Positions 45,820-58,130 of a stretch of DNA of 60,000 nt are shown in pieces. The notes beneath the pieces were generated by a model. The model made no database searches and was not told the DNA's origin. It saw only the letters and a list, made by a program, of their open reading frames with translations. The stretch lies in NCBI RefSeq assembly GCF_030272615.1, contig NC_081413.1, positions 182,356,951 through 182,416,950 on the forward strand, in the 5' to 3' direction. A program made the translations under genes and the position numbers. This DNA is from Cryptomeria japonica (lineage: Eukaryota; Streptophyta; Pinopsida; Cupressales; Cupressaceae). The stretch's first letter is position 1. Each line of letters opens with the position of its first letter.

Positions 45820-46040
45820 ACTTAAGAGAAGTAATGCTTCAGGAATTGTCCATACACTGGAAATTCCTATACCTCACCATTCATTGTCTACAAAAAATAT
45901 GAATCTTTTCCATTTAGATCACAAACAACAGAAGGGCCTACCCATAATGACTCAAATTTCTTGTGTTTTCCTTTATCCTGCCCTCTTGCATTCCATTGAA
46001 GAACCATGTCACCAATTTGAAACTTCCTCAGTGTGATTGT
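45820..46040 (-). pseudogene. G-LTR integrase C-terminal end only
   Basis: FQIGDMVLQWNARGQDKGKH and ESLWVGPS, then GQFLKHYFS, are the conserved SH3-like end of a Gypsy integrase. It follows the RNase H frame with only a few codons between, so the zinc domain and the DDE catalytic core are deleted. This copy cannot integrate by itself. Confidence 0.8.
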
Positions 46041-46680
46041 TTAATCAAACAAATACTTGGATTGCAACTGGATCTTCAAAGTTTTTATATGGGCCAAAGT
46101 CCCGATTTCCTCCATTTCCACCATTTGAATCATTCTATCTTCCATAGGTTCAGATAACTCCATATCCTTAGTAATTTTAATCTCTAGATCAAACTCTTGA
46201 ATTCTAGTTATCCATCTACACCTTTTACCAGTGACCTCAGACTGAGATAAAATGTCCATGATAGCCACATGTGGGACATAAGCAATTACTTGTGCATTTA
46301 TAAGATATGGCCTAAATTCTTTTACAACCTTAACCAAAGCATATGCTTGTTTCTCCATGATTTCATATTTTAGCTCTGCAACTTGTAGAGATTTACTATA
46401 AAAAGATATAGGGTGTTCATGTCCTTCATTATCCTTTTGTAGAAGAGCTGCAACCACTTAATGATAAGAAGCAAAAGAAAATAGAGAAAAGGGCTTACTA
46501 TAATCAGGGGACTTCAACACTGGTGCCTCCTGGATAGCCCTTTTTATTTCACTAAAAGCATTGGAAGCTTCTTCATCCCAGTAGAACTTTGTATCTTTCT
46601 TGAGAAATCTAACAATAGGCTTAACTATCTCGCAAAATTAGCAATGAACCTTCTAACAAAATTTACCTTGCCCAAGAAAG
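46041..46680 (-). pseudogene. G-LTR RT-linked RNase H
   Basis: VAALLQKDNEGHEHPISFYS, LQVAELKYEIMEKQAYALVK, then VIAYVPHVAIMDIL and RWITRIQEFDLEI are the conserved run of the RNase H that follows RT in Gypsy elements. A stop precedes VAALL and stops lie upstream to 46680, so this copy is broken. Confidence 0.8.
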
Positions 46681-47410
46681 ACTAGATACCTTTGACACTC
46701 TTTGGCTCAGGTACATTGTTTATAGCTTCAATTATTTTAGTGTCTATTCTAACCCCTTCCTTGGAGACAATATGCCCAAGCAACTTTCCTTCAGTGACGG
46801 CAAAATGACACTTTTTTGGATTTAAAGAGACACCAAATTCTAGAGCTTTATTGAAAACTTTTTCCAAGTACCCACAGTGGTCATCTGCCCTTTTGGAGAA
46901 ACATGTTAAATCATCTTGGTACACAACCATGATAATATTAATGAATTCCTTGAAAGATACATCCATTGCTCTTTGGAAAGTAACTCCAGCATTTTTTAAA
47001 CTGAAAGGCATTCTTACATATACACATGTTCCCCAAGGGGTGGTAAAAGCAGTCTTGGACTATTCAGATTCTTGTACTAATACCTGGTTATATCCTGAGA
47101 ACCCATCCATCATAGACAACAAGTCACAACCAGTTACTCTCTGCAACATTGCTTCCATATTAGGAGAAGAATAATTATCTCTTAAAGAAGCAACATTTAA
47201 GCTCCTAAAATCAACACAGAGCCTTATGTCCCCGTTCTTCTCTCTAAGTGGGACCAAATTAGACACCCATGATGAATTCCTTATAGGCTTAATAATCCCC
47301 CCTTCCCTCAACTTGGTTAACTCTTGTTGCATTTTGATTTCCAAAAGGGGGTTGATAGGTCTTTATTTTTGTCGAAAATGCTTAGCATCTGAAGCAAAGG
47401 GACTTCATGC
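46681..47410 (-). pseudogene. G-LTR reverse transcriptase
   Basis: Fragment 47060-47344 has GIIKPIRNSSWVSNLVP, DIRLCVDFRSLNVAS and LLSMMDGFSGYNQVLV. Fragment 46682-47011 has MPFSLKNAGVTFQRAMD, the catalytic MVVYQDDLTCFSK with both Asp residues, and SLNPKKCHFAV. About 50 bp between them are disrupted. Confidence 0.88.
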
Positions 47411-47879
47411 TGAAACAAATCTTGTCTATACGCCTTCAGGTCTTCATAAGACTAGGCAAAAACATTCTTATATTTTTTCAATAAATTAATAAGGTTAACT
47501 CTGATGTGAGGAGACAATTTTTTTCCAATATATACCAACTTAGGGGATGCTTTTGTCCCCAAGTTCATTTCCTCCAATTCATCTAACTTGGTGGTTGACT
47601 ACTGATGCAAATGACTATCACTATGACTGAACATACCTTCCAATTCTACTAACCCTTTGGGTATTTCATTAGTTTCTAACTGAACCATGTCATTTCTAAA
47701 CATTGTTTCTCTATCTCCCACCACTTCTACCAATGCATTGCAATCAATTTTCTGTCCATCATAGTCATCAATGCATTGTATGAATCTGAGAATGTCTTCA
47801 TCATCCGCAAACACTTGCCAATTATATACATTATCAGGAATAGTAGGCCTAGCTTTTATCTCAACTATGGATACACCGG
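47411..47879 (-). other. Linker between RNase H and RT of G-LTR
   Basis: Fragment 47599-47931 begins in the end of the upstream RNase H (NFLANVAL) and continues as an acidic linker without recognised domain. 47411-47598 has stops. Confidence 0.5.
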
Positions 47880-48285
47880 TTAGTGTTACATCATCATTCT
47901 TTAATGCAACATTTGCTAAGAAATTAGCCATGATGTTTTTTGACCTTTCTATCTAGTTAATAGAGAAAGCACAAAAATGTTCAATCACATCCCAAACAAC
48001 ATGTTTATACCTTTTCATACAATCATTCTTAGATGCATACTTAGACCTTACCTGAGAAACAACCAACTCTAAATCCCGAAATACTCTTAACAACTGAATT
48101 CCATGCCTTTTAGCAATTTCAAGCCCCAATAACAAGGCTTCATATTCGGCAGTGTTATTTGTACACTGGAAGGCTAGCAAAAAAGATTATTTGAAAGTTA
48201 TACCTGAGGGAGACACAAAAAGAACTCCTACTCCAAATCCTTCTTTAGAACAAGCTCCATCAAAGTACATGTGCCACAAACCTTG
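47880..48285 (-). pseudogene. G-LTR RNase H domain located before RT
   Basis: Directly after the protease comes GLWHMYFDGACSKEGFGVG (first catalytic Asp), then CTNNTAEYEALLLGLEIA (catalytic Glu), then a FRDLELVVSQV block where GDSELVV is usual, and a MANFLANVAL end. These are the motifs of the second (archaeal-type) RNase H of Tat elements, but here it lies upstream of RT. A frame change at 48181-48187 splits it. Confidence 0.8.
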
Positions 48286-48800
48286 TTGTTGAGATTCTAA
48301 TTTAGTCACAATAGAATCAGTATTTTTTAACTGAGGTAAAATTGGTTGCATTCTAAAATTATCAAGATCTACATCAATCATGCAGTTTAACATACTAGGG
48401 TCTATTTTCTCAATTACCCTAGGGGCTCGTGGTTCTCTATACAACTTAACCTGGCTTCCATTGATTGGGATTTTAGCATATGATAGATCTAACTGAAAGT
48501 TTCTACCTACTGCTGCAACCCATTGTCTGGATAGTAGCATGCCATAATGAGGTTTAGTGTCAGTTACTATGACATCCATCTTGTATGTTGCTTCAGGAAA
48601 TGCTGCTATTTTTACCTCCACATCTTTCATTGTACCTATTATAGGTACTTCTCTGTTATCCATAGCATAACACTTTCCATACACAATACTTAATGACAGT
48701 TCTAATACTTTCATGACACCATATGACATCACATTTGCAGCTACACCAGAATCTATCATATAGTTCTTAATTAACCAGTTATTCACTAACAAAGCTACAT
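48286..48800 (-). pseudogene. G-LTR aspartic protease
   Basis: Part of the frame 48187-48792: NYMIDSGVAANVMS holds the catalytic D-S-G, followed by KPHYGMLLSRQWVAAVG, the usual LLGRxW-type end of the fold. It would cut the polyprotein. The domain is intact in this frame. Confidence 0.8.
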
Positions 48801-49490
48801 AGAAAGGATCAACCTATGAAGGCTCTTGTGTAATAGTTGTTCCCACATATACTTCTGGAGTTTGCAACTCATGATCCTTTTCATCCTTCATTGTACCTGA
48901 AGGAAAAACTATACTACTGTCAAATATTTTAGAAAATAAAGATAGAGCATCTTATCTATGTTCTTTTATTTTTTAGTAATTCTACTAATGGAACTATAAC
49001 CTTCATTTGGGTCAGAGCTTGATTCATATCAAAAGGGGGACTACTAATTAACTCAGTGTTAATTTTAGCTTTCTCTGCCCTAGGCAGACTTTCCTTCTTC
49101 ACTGTAGCAGTCCCTTGTATATCACCAATAGAATTCTTATCCATACTCTTGGCTACATCTTTAGATTGGTCATTCTTGGCTTGACCATCTTGAGGCAAGG
49201 TGCCAATACTTGCTATCTTCTTTTGAGATACTTCTTTTATGAATATTGAACCAGGTTCACCCTGATCTCCATCCTTTTTACTACTTCTCAAGTTTTAATT
49301 ATGCTTGGTTTTGGTTATGGCATCCTTAGTAAGATTTCTTACCTCTTCATCACTAGGTCTTTAGAGATTAACTTCTTCATCTTCAATGGTTACCACATTC
49401 AAAGTAGGATGCTAATCAAGTGTCAACTATCCTTGGTAACATTTATTATTATTTAGCACATCACTCACTAGATTCACTTTGTGAGGACTC
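48801..49490 (-). pseudogene. G-LTR Gag-protease linker
   Basis: Fragment 48956-49291 is Lys/Ser-rich and unstructured in appearance. The rest has several stops. No domain is seen. Confidence 0.5.
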
Positions 49491-51491
49491 ATCATCACTT
49501 TCAATAATAGTTTCAAACATGTTAATATCAAGCTCACCCTCTTTTCTCATATATTCTTCAAGGGCTTGAGCTACAACACACTGATGAGGAGAATACAGTC
49601 CATCACAAGCCATGCACCAAGGGGTATTTTCCATATTATGAACATTTCCTCCCTTTAAAGGATCTGGGGTATCTTGGCTTTGAGTGTTTTTTGGCTTATC
49701 ATTTTGAGGTTTTCAATCCTTCCAAGTAGTGTTGTAAGGCATGTCATGCAATCTAAGAGGTCTATCTTGCCAATTGTAATGAGGCATATCATTTTTACTT
49801 ACCTTGGCAGTAAGATCTTTCATGGTAGTCATCAACTTTTCTATTTTGTCATCCTCCTTGGCAACTTTATTTGGCTATTGTTTTGATTCTTGCCATAACC
49901 TTCCATCAGTTCTCCTTCCTACCTTTCCATATGCTTTCCTATTAGTTTCTACATTTATGGAAATTCTAAAAGCATCTCTCAGACTATATGGGTTTTTATC
50001 TCTCAAGATGTAAGCCATTTTTTAATCAAAAGCATTATAATAAGTGTTCAGACACATATTGTCATCTAATCGCATCACTTGATAAAGCCTATGCATTGCT
50101 TTCTGAAATCTAGCATTGAAATCTATGACAATCTCATTGTTAGACTTTCTGATATAATTGAACTCATTGAGCATAAAGCTCACATTTGTTTTGTCACCAT
50201 ATTGTTCCTGGAAGCAATTCTTAAAATCCTCCCAAGAACCAATGCTATTCACAGGCAGACCCCTATACCAATCCCTTGCATGATCTACCAAGGATTGTAC
50301 AAATAGTTTCATGATGACATCTTCATCCACAATTTCATAATCATTTATCAAGTCACCAAATTATTTTAGATGCTCTTCTGCACTAATTGCATTATTACCA
50401 GCAAATTTATGAACCCTATCTCTTAATTTAGTAGGAACATGGCTAGGATACCATGGGATTCCATAAAAAATGAGCTATCTATATAATTCCAAGTTAATGG
50501 GGCTTCTTTGGAACTGATTAGCATTAGAGTTATTACCCATATTCATTCTCACATTGGAACTATGAGTCAGAGGTATTTGGCTACCTTGATTGGTAATAGG
50601 AACTTGATTTGCTGGAGGAGCGCTCATAGGTAAGGTTGATTGAATCTTTACTGGAGGGAGTGAAGCAGGCTGAGGTAAAGGTTTACTTAAGTCTATTGAA
50701 GGAAAAATTATAGGAGGAGCCTTTAGATAATTAATTTTCTTTTTAACCTCTTGATTGGCTTCTTCTAATTCAGCTTTCTCTAATTCCCTTTGCAGGTCTT
50801 CTTTTTCCTTTCTCATTCTTTCTATTTATTTCTCATGTACAGACAACATGTGAGAAACTTCTACTGTAGTTTTAGACCCAAACCCATCTTCCATACATTT
50901 TTGTTTTCCCTTATCAACAACATTCCTAATAGGTTGTGGGTCACTAACGACCTCCCTACTTGGTTGCACAACACATTTATATGTAGGGTTAATTTTGGCA
51001 ACTAAATTTTCTCTGATGACTGGTCCTTCATCCTCACTCTTAGCTTCTTCTTGGGTGAATGATTCAAGATCAGCAATCTATCTTAAAAGCCTATCCCTCT
51101 CAATCAATTTATCTTTCACTTACTTTTCCTTATTTGATTCCTTTTGTTCTCTTAGGGAAATTAAATGATGGACTCTTCTATTGAGAGCCTCAATCTCCTG
51201 GGACACCTTATCTTCATTGGGGAATATTTCCTCAAAATCTGACACATTGACTTGGTCGATATCAATCAAACTATTATTCCCATCTATAGTTCTTGGTATA
51301 GAGTCCATCTTCATATTAGTGCTATTCCTATCCTTCCCAGAGATACTAGTATGAGAAATCTTTTGATTCAAAACCAGGACATTCTCATTATTACCAAAGA
51401 AACCAGAATGGAAACCCAAAATGTCCTGCTCAGATTCACTGGAAGAAGAATTTGAATTTGCATATATGACTCTATCAAATAATTTACCCAT
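49491..51491 (-). pseudogene. G-LTR gag (broken)
   Basis: N-terminal fragment 51120-51491 is acidic. Fragment 50475-50816 has a charged helix then a Pro-rich stretch. Fragment 50022-50351 is the Gag core with FVQSLVDHARDWYRGLP, SWEDFKNCFQEQYG and FNARFQKAMHRLY. At about 49490-49630 a WCMACDGLYSPHQC motif gives the Cys/His zinc-binding site of this lineage. Stops and frame changes separate the pieces. Confidence 0.8.
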
Positions 51492-51907
51492 ATGAATTCT
51501 CTTTTGTACCCATGTTGTACTAGATGGCTCATGTGCAATTGATCTTTTCTAGCCTCTCCATGTCTGTTCAAGTAATCCCTCTTGCAATGTCTCTTGAGGA
51601 TTCTTCCTCATAAATGACTCGGTGTTTCTTCCTCCCTAAATTATACTTATTTCTGTTAAACAAATTATACTTATTCAATAGCACTAGTTATACTTGTCAG
51701 AGTTGCCACCTGCAAGAAATGTGGGAAAATAAGAAAACAAGTTTTGACAAATCACTTGCACAAATTTAGATAACAGGAAGATTTGCAGAGAGAGAGAGAT
51801 GGCACAAATGAAAGATAACACAATCTGCCACAAACACACAGAGATTCAAACAATATTCCTGAGCTAATACAAGCACCAATCTATAACATAGATACACAGT
51901 ATGACTC
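51492..51907 (-). other. G-LTR leader between primer site and gag
   Basis: 416 bp without a clear protein domain. An ATG frame (51368-51571) overlaps the gag start and is probably chance. Confidence 0.5.
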
Positions 51908-51925
51908 TCCCCAACTGAGTCGCCA
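51908..51925 (-). other. G-LTR primer binding site
   Basis: The minus strand reads TGGCGACTCAGTTGGGGA four bases inside the right LTR. This closely resembles the TGGCGACTC...TGGGGA primer site known in plant Tat/Ogre elements. It fixes the 5' LTR as 51930-58438. Confidence 0.88.
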
Positions 51926-51929
51926 CTTT

Positions 51930-52819
51930 TATTGTTCTCAAATTCTGATTCTCTCCTTTCTTCCCTATAAAAGATTTGATAACTCTATTTGCATATGAAG
52001 AGGGCACCAAGAAAAAAGAATTCCAGAATAACATATAACAAGGTTTTCAACAAAACCTTCTACACTTCGAATACTTTTGTGAATACTTTCACACTTTTAT
52101 ATTGAGATCCATAGTAAACTAATGCTAAAAACCTATGGATTTCATCACCTTAATGGGACTAAAATATTAAAAGAAAAGCTTATGTTCATTTTTAGTATTG
52201 ATCCTCAAGAAAGATAGAAAGAATTCCATTACTGATATCAATGCCTTATCCAGGCTACAGAGTCGCCTAAATCAAGCAAGAGTTTTCGAAAAACTAAACA
52301 TTCTCATACATTTCATCATTTCAGCTTTCATGAACCCCATACATGCCTAACATATAAATAGGTTCTTCCCTTTCAACTAAAATAGTTCATCAGATTCAAA
52401 GTAGCATACAATTACTCTACCGACAAAAATATTTCATGCACATTTAATCCCTCTCCCGAAGAGAAAAGCTAGAAATTTGTCTATAAGATTGCCTTACAAT
52501 CCATGCTCATTTGAATAACCCTAAATTATCCAAATGAAACCAGAAAAACAATGAATGTGCACACCAAAAGACAAAGAAGATTAAGGCCTAAAACTTTAAT
52601 CTGTATATTCACATTCATTCTTGAAAATGTTACATAATTCAAAGTAATCTTAGAGAGAACTAGAAAAACCCTAGATATATTTCAATAGAGTTCCTTTACA
52701 AATTCTTGTGACCCCCTATTCTTAAGTCCTGGTATCCATTTATAACAACATGGATGCATACAAGCTTTGGACATTCCTAAGAATAGTTTGTTACAACCGT
52801 AATTTCTTTCAAAAAGAAG
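51930..52819 (-). other. Non-coding distal part of G-LTR 5' LTR
   Basis: 890 bp matching 39138-40047 (910 bp), with a ~20-bp deletion around 52070. No gene is seen. Confidence 0.6.
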
Positions 52820-55800
52820 CTACACATCACTTTCAATCCCAGTGACCTCTTCAGTTTGTTGCTCCATTGCAGCACCTTCTAGCTATTCTGGGACATCCTC
52901 TTCTTGTACCACATACTTTCTAGTCCACTCTTGGAACACGTCATCAGTAGGCCATGAGAAACTAACAATTTTTTCTTTCATCTTAACTAACCTTTTCCAA
53001 GAGTTTCTGACTTTCTTAACCTCTGATTCCAAAAAACCATAGTGACTTTATCTTCTCTATTTCTTCAATTGTCTTAACAAACATTGATGTGTCATCTATA
53101 TTAATAATTTCATTTACCCTTAGAGACATGTTAACTCCAAGTTCACCAAGCCATACTTGTTTGTCCTTCAACTGATTTGGACTAACAAAACCCCCAGGAA
53201 ATAGTTCAAACTTATGCTCAATATATTCCTTCCTATACAAGTTGGCTTTTCTCTCCACACCGACCCTTCCTTCTGCTAGCCTAATCATGCCTTTTGCTAA
53301 CTCACATGTGGATTTAATAATGGCATCAGATTCTACCTCATCATAGGATGCACACATAAGTTCTAGATCCACTTCTCTAGGCATCCACTTATTCAAAATT
53401 GGCTCCAGAATAGCCTTGTCTCCATTCAACTCACTCAAAATATCCAAAATTCTTTTCCTGTTAGTGTGCACAATGAGAGCTCCAACTCTATCAGCAAAAC
53501 TCAAAATTGTGGCCTTTACCTTTTCTTCATATTTATTTGCAAATAGGGCTTGAGCCTTTTGTAACTTTTCCAATTTATGTTTAATGGTCTCAGTTGGTTA
53601 AAAACCAGAAGACATAGGAGAAGGGGGAAATTTGATAATGGGACTGGTGGGTGGAGGTATTGCTAGAGAAGATGCAATCATTAGACTAGAGGACTCACCT
53701 TTCTGGTATTGTCCTGGTAGTTGATTCTGCAATCTAGAAATGATGCTATCCCTGTTGGCTATCTCCCCTTTGGATTCATTATAAGCCTTTATAATTGTTT
53801 CTAGTTTCACTTGGAGATCAACTCTCTCCTTAGCTTCTTTCTCAGCCACAGCCACACTAAATTTTGCAATTTCTAGAACTGTACTGGCAGCTTCCACCAC
53901 TCCTGTGTCCTATACTCTTTTAACAATCATTCATCCTAGGTAACTGGATTCTGAGGTATCCTTCCTTCTTCTACTCTCATCCCTCTTTAAGGACCACATG
54001 ACCAAAGCAGCATTATCCTTGCTAAATATCACTCCTTCCATAGGCTTGATTTCTTTTTTGAGTGCTTCAAGTTCCAAGGCATTTGCTATATCCTATTCAG
54101 GGAGGATTAGAACACCACCCTTTGATACCATTTCTCTCCCCTTTTCAGGAGTAATGGCTTTGACTTCTACAATGATTTCTTGCTTCACCTCATCCTCTAC
54201 TGTAGTTGCATCTTTTTGAGGTTGCTCACTCTTTCTCTTTTCACACCTTGCCTTAAATTGCTCAATGTTTTGTTTCCAGAAAAATTGCATGAAGGCCCCT
54301 GTTGTGACAAAATTACTATCAGCCAGGAGCTCATCACTGGCTTGCTTGATAGTAGGGTCTAACTGTTTACCTTTGAACTCATCTACAGTTAAGTTCATCT
54401 CGGCACTAGGTGGCTCTTCTAGCATCCCCTGTTGTGTTTCCTCATATGTGTAGGCAATCTCCTTGAGACTTCCTAACTACAACAATTGCTCTGCCACTGC
54501 CTATTCTTATCCCACATGGATAGGGGATTGGGATGGATAATACAAAGGTTCACTTGTTTGCACTTCTTTCCCCACCCTTTCCCTCTTAGGGGTATCTTGG
54601 ATGTCAATGACATCTTCTATTTCTCTCTTCCCTCTTGAAGTAGAGGGTTCACCTGTTACTGGCACCAACACACTATATTTTGGCTTCTTATGGATTACAT
54701 AATTACCTAGAGGGATGGCCTTAGAAAAGGCAGATTTAGCTAGAATAAACTTAGCCTTGTTAGAATTATCTCTTATTATAGGTTCCCTCTTTTCCTTCAA
54801 AGTTTGCATTAGGTCTTCAAAATAAAGAATTAAGAATTTAATCTTTTCCTCAAAGGGTCAAAACTACTGTCAAATTGATGAATAAAGTCAAGAGCCCTTT
54901 TATATGCCACCCACTTTTCTTTCCTCAATTCCTTCTCATCCAAATTGAATTCATTCCTAATCAAATCCTTAGGGAAATGAAATTGGTGTGGCCTACCTTT
55001 ACGTACTGCTCTCTTCCTGAACATGTCATTGAAAAAATCTTCAGGGTCAGCAAACTTGGATACTGCAGTAGACAACCTATATGGTTGAAAGAAGTCATCA
55101 AAGTGTTTCCAACCACCTTTGGTGATTACAAATTGATGAGCCACGGTGACAGTTGGAAAAATGGTCCCTTTTCCCCTATTTGTTAGCTCTGCCTCTTGCA
55201 CAACCCCAATTTGGCTTAGGGCCTTTGCAATTCCTATCTTCAATGGGACTTGATAGGGCAATAAATATAGAGTTCCTCTAAAACCATAAACTCTAAAAAA
55301 CTGTAGAGATAGGGTACAAGTATATGTCACCCCAGTTGTGCACAATCTTGATACCTTCAACAAATTCCTTAGGCCTAAGGAATTCTAAAGGAGCTTTGGG
55401 GATCCTAGGGTTCTCTGAGTATAAGAGAATCCTAATCTTAGATGTAAAGCATCTATCAAAATTTAGGTAGCTAGCATCCTCTCTATCCCAGGACAAAATG
55501 GTGCTCCACAATTGTACAGGCATCTCTTCACCATCCTTTTCCTTAGCTAAATCCATTTCACTAGCGAAGTAATCAACACCTTTAAATAAAAACATATGCA
55601 TGAGAAAGGAGTACCATCCAAAAGGTCTGTCTACCTTACCACTTTTTATCCCTATCAGTCCTGCATTGGATTGCATCAATGAGATAAGGTGCATAATCAA
55701 ATGTTACTGCCAAAGAGGGGTCTAAAACCTATGCTATCATTAGCATATAATGGGTTGGCATTGTGGTTTCAGCATCTTCCCCAAAAATATGATAGAGTGA

Positions 55801-56430
55801 TCAATAAATCCCTTTAGCCCTCAGATTAAGCAAATTCAAAGAGAAGGGTTCCATGGTACTAGGGCCTACAACAGTTAGCCCTCCTATTTTGACAAAAAAC
55901 TCCTTCAAAGGACCACTCCTTAGGTGATCGCTCTGCACATTGTAGACCTGGGCCAATGTTTCAAAATTGATAGGCTCTAATTAATTTGATACCTCACTAA
56001 GCTTAAACACCTTCCTAAATTTATCATCATTGATTTTGATTAAGGATCTTCCATTCACATTCCTAATACATCTAGCCACAGGGTCATAATTGTGTGCAAT
56101 TTGGATTAAAAAATCTACATCCATGAAAGCCCCAGGGACTATGAGCTTTCCCATGTCTAATTTCCATATACTGTTCATCGGTGCAAAGGCATGCATTTGA
56201 CCAAAACCCACCTTGAAAAGTCCCAGCCCATATATCCCTATCTGCGGATCCCTCAACCAGTTGTGTTTGTCATACAAACTGTTTCCAATTCTAAGACGGG
56301 GGGCTTTGGGTACCAATTCTTTAATTTTGGCTTTGGCATTTGTGGACATGGTTAATTGTTCTAAAAAATCATCACAAATAGCTCTGTCCTAGTAGTTCAA
56401 TTTCCCTGTGAAATCCCTTCTTGGTGCCAT
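52820..56430 (-). pseudogene. LTR-encoded large ORF of G-LTR (5' LTR copy)
   Basis: Colinear with 40048-43659, from MAPRRDF at 56430 to IESDV-stop at 52820. Readable pieces are 55981-56349, 55293-55700, 54830-55363, 54507-54809, 54093-54425, 53598-53900 and 53016-53573. Where the other copy has a stop at 43486 this one keeps Trp (HNWLRDP), and where it has TAG at 40957 this one keeps Gln. Frameshifts at about 55675, 55300 and 53040 are private to this copy. In the 5' LTR this ORF lies upstream of gag on the same strand and could be expressed from a U3 promoter at 56430-58438. Confidence 0.75.
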
Positions 56431-56512
56431 CCCGAAATTGCAGTTATATCAATTAAAATTTGGGAAATCTTCTGAGAAAACAATCATGCAATGATACTAA
56501 TTCAGTTTGTAA

Positions 56513-56791
56513 CTAAGAAGCAATAAGCAAAGACTCACTACTTGCCTGAATAAATTCACTCTTTGCACTGGCTCCTCTACAAAACTCTTCAAAATGATGC
56601 GGATGTTTAGTTGATGTGAAGCTTAATATGACAACTAAGCATTGAATTGAGACATTAAAACCGCATGCTTCAGCAATCAACTCATAATTGAATTCGAAAA
56701 ATGGCTCCAACGGATCATAAAATTTTCTAAGTATTTCACCTTTTGCTATTTCGTAGAGATAAAAATCCTCACAGCTTTCATTGCAAAACAA
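56513..56791 (-). CDS. Short conserved ORF upstream of the LTR ORF (5' LTR copy)
   Basis: 92 codons; the start is set by a frameshift relative to the copy at 43775-44068, whose N-terminus is longer. The conserved core (GEILRKFYDPLEPFFEFN, ACGFNVSIQC) lies in both. Function unknown. Confidence 0.45.
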   Translation of the reverse strand: MFCNESCEDFYLYEIAKGEILRKFYDPLEPFFEFNYELIAEACGFNVSIQCLVVILSFTSTKHPHHFEEFCRGASAKSEFIQASSESLLIAS

Positions 56792-56849
56792 CGACGTCTC
56801 TTGTATCTTGAGAAACCTGCATGCCTTTTACCTTACCTGAGTTGAGCTG

Positions 56850-58130
56850 CTTAGAATTGGGCCCCACTTTATTTCGCTACTTCGTGAAGGCTAAACGTCA
56901 TGCATTTCTATCATGCAAAATAGTGCCATCCATCAGATCTTCAATTATCCACTCGACCTTTACTCTACACAATGACCACTTGTCTTTTCACTAACCGTAT
57001 GGAGTCATCACGGCTAACGGTCTTTGCTGCTTTGTGAAGTTGAAAGGCCTTGCATCTTCGGGCTATGAAACAATGCCCATCGTTGGATCCCTCTTAAGAT
57101 GTGCCACCTTTAACACCTTTAATCCTTTGAAGTGGGCCCTCCACATGAAATCCACCTTCCTTAGTGAGCGTTGGTAGATAATTCTTAGGTGTCAGTTATT
57201 TATTTGTTCAAGGACTCCATTGGGCTCTGCATCTAGATTGCCACGTGTTCTACTTTACCATGAGTTTCAACACCATCACTACTTAACCAAAGAGGGCCCT
57301 ACACTATCCTTAGGATCCACGTGTCCAGCTAATGAGTCACCCTTTTTCCCTAGCTGAACATCCAACTATATTGCCACATCACCAGCCATGTAACTGCTAG
57401 CTCATTTCGCTACTTCGTGAAGAGTATACTGCATGCTACTTCATCTAATGAAACAAAATGGACCATCAAATCTATTCTGAAATGCACCTTCTTAACTCTC
57501 CATGTCACCCTTAAGCCGGTCCCATTACCTTTTTGCCACTTCATGAAAGGTAAACTTCACACATCTTCCTTTCGCGAACCAACGCAAACCACCCGATCAA
57601 CTTTGAGTTGATCGGTCTTTAACCACAAGATCTGCTTACTTCTGGAGCCCACCAACTTTTCACCATTTCGTGAAGCATAAAACCCTTCCAAATTTTCTTC
57701 ACAAATCAACACAAACCATTAGATTCTCTAAGAGATGATTTTCTATTAGCCCTTTTGTGACCACCTTACTCGGGCCCACCACCTTTTCACTGCTTTGCAA
57801 AGGATAAAGCACATGCTCTTTTTCCTAGTGAAATAATGCGGGCCATCCAATCTTCACAAGATGCACCCTTCTTACCTTTTAAGCAATCTTCTCACTAGGC
57901 CCACTACCCTTTCGCCATTTTGCGTAAGGTAAACATTAGACACCTTTGTCGGGCAAAACAACGCCGACCATCAGATCTTCTTGAAGATAAACAGTCTTTA
58001 ATCGAAGGATTCACTTAACTTTTAGGGCTCGCCAGGCTTTCACTATTTCATGAGGGATAAACCTCATGCATATTTCCTTCACGAGACTAAGCACACCGTT
58101 AGATCTACTGGAACTTGCATGATCTTTATA
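56850..58130. repeat. ~127-bp tandem array in G-LTR 5' LTR
   Basis: The counterpart of 44095-45380, with about ten imperfect units. Units show TTTCGTGAAG-like cores and GATCTTC blocks at 125-150-bp spacing. Many differences from the other copy fall at CpG. Confidence 0.8.
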
